Assembly: GCA_031267485.1 (NCBI GenBank)
Contig: JAIRYY010000327.1
Location: forward strand, 1-5,551
Reading direction: 5' to 3'
DNA length: 5,551 nucleotides
Origin: Tannerella sp.
GTDB lineage: Bacteria; Bacteroidota; Bacteroidia; Bacteroidales; Tannerellaceae
Shown here: one piece after another, positions 5,408 to 5,551 of the stretch
Layout: the number at the start of each line of letters is the position of its first letter
Position numbering within the stretch: the first letter of the stretch is position 1
The notes under the pieces: generated by a model
Database searches by the model: none
Told to the model about the DNA's origin: nothing
Seen by the model: the letters and a program-made list of their open reading frames with translations, nothing else
Translations under genes and position numbers: made by a program

Positions 5408-5551
5408 TGCGATAGTGTAAAATCCGGTCGATACGATTTCAGGCCTTGGATGCCTGTTCGCCAAACCGGATATTCCGGACCGGACATCGACAGAAACAGG
5501 CGCCGGTGGCAGATTTTCTTCTGAAGCAGAAGCAGATGCCTGACCTCTGTT
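5381..5551 (-). other. Right edge: possible gene 3' end upstream of hpt, unresolved
   Basis: One minus-strand frame is open from the window edge to a TAA at 5383-5381, about 56 codons, with an alanine/serine run and many G-starting codons. A second minus frame (stop TAA at 5403-5401) and one plus frame are also open for a similar length, so openness alone does not identify a gene. If the first is real, its stop codon is the first three bases of the hpt -7 box. I recognise no protein family in any frame. Confidence 0.25.

Noticed and set aside
5451..5523. Short plus-strand ORF from ATG near 5451
   Set aside because: It ends after about 24 codons at a TGA, has no promoter box and competes with several other open frames in the same stretch.

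Overview
The window reads as a chromosomal housekeeping segment from a member of the Bacteroidales (Bacteroidota). The evidence is the gene families (an Obg GTPase without a long C-terminal extension, a small DUF2582-type winged-helix protein, RNase Y beside ZapA), AT-rich translation leaders without a clear Shine-Dalgarno sequence, and promoters with the Bacteroides-type -7 box TAnnTTTG, three of which can be read directly. Base composition is near half G+C in hpt, adk, obg and rny, and lower in the zap genes and intergenic DNA. I cannot name the genus.

All complete genes lie on the minus strand, so transcription runs from high to low coordinates. First comes hpt-adk-obg (5348 to 3024), a purine salvage/nucleotide kinase/ribosome-associated GTPase cluster driven by a near-perfect promoter at 5376-5407. 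A 67-residue winged-helix protein (2934-2731) follows with its own -7 box and a good intrinsic terminator. A two-gene unit encodes a coiled-coil protein and ZapA (2582-1983), again with its own promoter. A long imperfect hairpin with a seven-T run then separates zapA from rny (1879-341); it is either a terminator or the 3' part of a small RNA, with 6S-like RNA as a candidate. rny encodes the membrane-anchored endoribonuclease RNase Y.

The left 340 bases hold the most unusual DNA. The 3' end of a possible plus-strand gene (stop at 97-99) converges on rny. Each stop codon lies in or beside an array of a 7-bp unit (AGTGATT/AATGATT) that reads in the same direction as its gene, so the two arrays form an inverted pair. 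Between them are four exactly spaced 20-bp tandem units containing TGTCATG and a near-perfect 24-bp palindrome. Similar heptad-like sequence occurs at the adk stop codon, and a 14-bp (2 x 7) direct repeat precedes obg.

No mobile element, CRISPR array, tRNA or rRNA was seen. The protein-coding content is conserved and ordinary; the novelty, if any, is in the intergenic repeats and the zapA-rny hairpin. The last 170 bases upstream of hpt hold several overlapping open frames and cannot be assigned with confidence.
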